From a bacterium (GTDB lineage: Bacteria; Patescibacteriota; Minisyncoccia; JAJYZQ01), in contig JAJYZQ010000025.1 in assembly GCA_021799835.1 (NCBI GenBank), positions 1 through 6,571 of the forward strand: 6,571 nt of DNA, read 5' to 3'. Below the pieces are notes generated by a model. It did not search any database. It saw only the letters and a program-made list of their open reading frames with translations, and was not told the DNA's origin. Of this stretch, positions 4,716 to 6,571 are shown piece by piece (the first letter of the stretch is position 1; each line of letters starts with the position of its first letter). Made by a program: the position numbers and the translations under genes.

Positions 4716-6276
4716 ATCCTTCTATCACGGGGAAGTCGGGAGGCAGGGAAGTATCTGCTGTGGCGGCAGTGCCGTTTTCCGTAGGTGACTCGGCAGCGTT
4801 TGCCGCATATACTGCGTCGGGAATGGCACCGTATCCATTAGCAGTACCGCCAAAACCATTGCCATTTACTGCATGTTTTTGAGGTGCGTAGTCCATTCCC
4901 TTTGCCATATTTTTGAATGTTACGCGGCGCTCGTCAAAAAAGAGATTGACCTTTCCGGTTGGGCCATTACGGTGTTTGGCGATATGGATCTCCGCGATGT
5001 TTTTGTTCGGCGTGTCGCGCTTTTCGCGGTCCTCGCGGTAGATGAAGAGTACGACATCGGCATCTTGCTCAATAGACCCGGATTCGCGGAGGTCGGAAAG
5101 GCGAGGGATCTGCGGCGAGCGCATCTCCACCGCACGTGAAAGCTGGGAAAGCGCAAGGACGGGAACATTCAATTCGCGCGCAAGATTTTTAAGTGCGCGG
5201 GAGATCTCGCTGATCTCCTGTACGCGATTATCTGATTTGTTCCGGCTTTCCATAAGTTGGAGATAATCAATGACGATGAGCCCGAGGTTGGTCTGTGATT
5301 GCAGGCGGCGGGAAACGGTGCGGATCTGCATAGCAGTAGAAGAAAAGCCGTCATCAATAAAAATAGGGGCTTCGGAAAGGACGCCCATAGCGTCTTGGAT
5401 CTTTGCAAAGTCGTTGTTGGGGCCATCAGCAACGAGTCGCCCCGTGCGCAGCTTCCAGAGGTCAACATTTGCCTGTGCGGCGATCAGGCGGTCAACCAGC
5501 TGCTCTTTAGACATTTCCAAAGAAAACATTCCTACAGCGGATTTGGTGTGTATGGCGATATTAGATGCAATGTTCAGGGCAAGAGTTGTTTTTCCTAAGC
5601 TGGGGCGCGCAGCAAGGATCACGAGGTCTGATTTTTGCAGCCCAGCGAGAATATTGTCCAGGTCCAGAAATCCTGTCGGCAGCCCACGCAGCGATCCATC
5701 TCCTTTATGCAAAGTATCAATGCGCTCAAACGCTTCTTCCAATGCCGAGCGTATCGGCATAAACTCGTGGCTGAACGATCGCTGTGAAATGGAGAACACG
5801 TGGCGTTCCGCTTCATCAAGGATATTTTCTATCTCCTCGTCTTCGCCGTAACCCAGCTCAGCAATATGGTATGATGCTTCAATAAGGTCGCGCAACACTT
5901 TCTTGCGCTGGATAATCTTTGCATAATACGCGACATGGGCTGCTGTGGGGACGCTGTTCACGATAGTGGAGAGGTAGGTCATACCGCCCACCTTTTCCAT
6001 CTCATTTTTTTCAGTCAGTTTGTTGGATAAGCTCAAGACGTCAATGGGCTCTCCTTTTTCGTAGAGCTCCAGCATTGCAGCAAAGATGAGGCCATGTGAA
6101 GGCTTGTAGAAATCCCTCTGCGCAAGAAAATCAGCTATTTTCCCGAGCGCTTCTTTGTCTATCAAAATACTGCCAAGCACAGACATTTCCGCTTCAAGGT
6201 TTTGTGGCGGAAGACGATCTATAGAGCCATTCTTTATACTGCTGTTCTTAATGACGTCGCCAATGAATTCTGCCAT
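4714..6276 (-). CDS. dnaB: Replicative DNA helicase DnaB
   Basis: DnaB is the hexameric 5'-3' helicase that unwinds DNA at the replication fork and recruits primase. The 520-residue product has the N-terminal domain (about 20-125, starting RLPPQNLEAEMSVLGSILID), a linker helix (about 145-190) and the RecA-like ATPase domain (about 195-455). In the ATPase are Walker A ARPSLGKTT (223-231, K229, T230), catalytic Glu254 in FSLEMS, Walker B LIVIDYLQL with D337, SQLSRAVE (377-384), the DLRESGSIEQDADVV stretch (395-409), and K434/R436 in HIAKHRNGPTG, the positions of the trans-acting finger residues. There is no intein. Most homologues end near residue 455-470. Here a 60-residue Gly/Asn/Ala-rich, probably disordered tail follows and ends acidic (PPDFPVIEG). 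The ATG at 6276 fits the usual short lead before RLPP. No Shine-Dalgarno sequence is seen. Confidence 0.98.
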   Translation of the reverse strand: MAEFIGDVIKNSSIKNGSIDRLPPQNLEAEMSVLGSILIDKEALGKIADFLAQRDFYKPSHGLIFAAMLELYEKGEPIDVLSLSNKLTEKNEMEKVGGMTYLSTIVNSVPTAAHVAYYAKIIQRKKVLRDLIEASYHIAELGYGEDEEIENILDEAERHVFSISQRSFSHEFMPIRSALEEAFERIDTLHKGDGSLRGLPTGFLDLDNILAGLQKSDLVILAARPSLGKTTLALNIASNIAIHTKSAVGMFSLEMSKEQLVDRLIAAQANVDLWKLRTGRLVADGPNNDFAKIQDAMGVLSEAPIFIDDGFSSTAMQIRTVSRRLQSQTNLGLIVIDYLQLMESRNKSDNRVQEISEISRALKNLARELNVPVLALSQLSRAVEMRSPQIPRLSDLRESGSIEQDADVVLFIYREDREKRDTPNKNIAEIHIAKHRNGPTGKVNLFFDERRVTFKNMAKGMDYAPQKHAVNGNGFGGTANGYGAIPDAVYAANAAESPTENGTAATADTSLPPDFPVIEG

Positions 6277-6307
6277 ACGTGCGTGATTAACAGTAGGGTG
6301 TATTTTT

Positions 6308-6336
6308 AGGATACCGGTTTAGCAGAGAGTTTGCAA
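6308..6336 (-). promoter_or_regulatory. Weak sigma70-type promoter candidate for dnaB-recR
   Basis: On the - strand a -35-like TTGCAA (6331-6336) and a -10-like TATCCT (6308-6313) are separated by 17 bases; each matches the consensus at four of six positions. The pair lies in the 102-base cysS-dnaB spacer, about 32-60 bases before the dnaB start. The -35 box lies inside a perfect ten-base palindrome GTTTGCAAAC (6329-6338), which could be an operator. Matches of this quality are frequent by chance in AT-rich spacers. Confidence 0.3.
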
Positions 6337-6378
6337 ACAAAGATGAGTGGATGAATTGTGGGTAGCTTTTAGAAAGAA

Positions 6379-6571
6379 CTAATGCAATTTTGTCAAAGGG
6401 GAAGTATGCACAGGGATGAGAACGGGGCCAAAGAGCGTGTCCAGTATTTCCCAGTGCTGGCGTTTCAGTTGGTCGCGCAATGCATCAGCTGCTGCCCAAT
6501 CTTTCCGTGCACGTTCCGCTTCCCGCCGGTTTGCTAACTTTGTTATTTCTTCCGGAATAATAGGTATATCC
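6379..6571 (-). CDS. cysS: Cysteinyl-tRNA synthetase, C-terminal fragment (5' part outside window)
   Basis: This frame gives 63 residues running in from beyond the right edge and ending in TAG at 6379-6381. CysRS attaches cysteine to its tRNA in the cytoplasm. The visible part matches the CysRS C-terminal helical domain: IPEEITKLANRREAERARK, then DWAAADALRDQLKRQHWEILDT. The R..AR..K.W..AD.LRD.L pattern followed by a WEILDT-type strand is characteristic of CysRS. The catalytic Rossmann domain, zinc site and KMSKS loop lie outside the window. After ILDT most homologues end quickly with P.G...; here LFGPVLIPVHTSPLTKLH follows, a slightly longer and divergent end. The assignment rests on this short domain only. 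dnaB begins 102 bases further on in the same direction. Confidence 0.85.
   Translation of the reverse strand, partial: DIPIIPEEITKLANRREAERARKDWAAADALRDQLKRQHWEILDTLFGPVLIPVHTSPLTKLH

Noticed and set aside
5270..5851. A 193-codon open frame on the + strand opposite dnaB, with shorter overlapping frames nearby
   Set aside because: It lies entirely antisense to the well-conserved DnaB ATPase region. Its product is Ser/Arg-rich with no recognisable motif, as expected of a shadow frame.
35..6571. Alternative genetic code with UGA as glycine, known in some candidate-phyla groups
   Set aside because: All genes read through without in-frame TGA and glycines use normal codons, so the standard bacterial code suffices. 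The lack of TGA stops among ten genes is too small a sample to interpret.

Overview
The window looks like chromosome from a candidate phyla radiation bacterium (Patescibacteria, most likely a Parcubacteria-type lineage). This placement is inference. It rests on the S11 protein (long N-terminal extension, GFKGPKKATPFAA core, NGPKLKKPRRV end), on a short prepilin with the FTLIELL start and an ARDVRRQQDLKNIQ-type helix, and on the compact gene packing. The standard genetic code fits: every gene reads through without in-frame TGA, and the ten visible stops are nine TAA and one TAG.

Left half, + strand (35-3358): the end of the large ribosomal-protein region, in the order rpsK, rpsD, rpoA, rplQ, rplM, rpsI. 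Spacers are 1-20 bases, so this is almost certainly one transcript. It makes three small-subunit proteins, two large-subunit proteins and the RNA polymerase alpha subunit, and so ties ribosome and polymerase supply together. truA, often found between rplQ and rplM in other bacteria, is absent here. The operon ends at a strong hairpin with T/A tracts on both sides (3381-3410), which can serve transcripts arriving from both directions.

Right half, - strand (3462-6571), converging on that terminator: the 3' end of cysS (cysteinyl-tRNA synthetase), dnaB (replicative helicase), recR (recombination mediator) and a type IV pilin-like protein. A weak promoter candidate precedes dnaB. An AT-rich tract with an exact 7-base period separates dnaB from recR. 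A perfect 9-bp inverted repeat, which also holds a five-codon mini-ORF with a good ribosome binding site, separates recR from the pilin gene. A GC-rich hairpin with Shine-Dalgarno and anti-Shine-Dalgarno arms follows the pilin gene.

No non-coding stretch exceeds about 105 bases. Bases 1-34 precede rpsK and I cannot assign them to a gene. I see no CRISPR, insertion sequence, tRNA, rRNA or defence system. The window is mainly housekeeping. The parts worth a second look are the pilin leader, the hairpin after the pilin gene, the 7-base periodic tract, the replaced N-terminus of S4, the missing acidic residues in the RecR Toprim domain, and the near-complete lack of Shine-Dalgarno sequences before the real genes.
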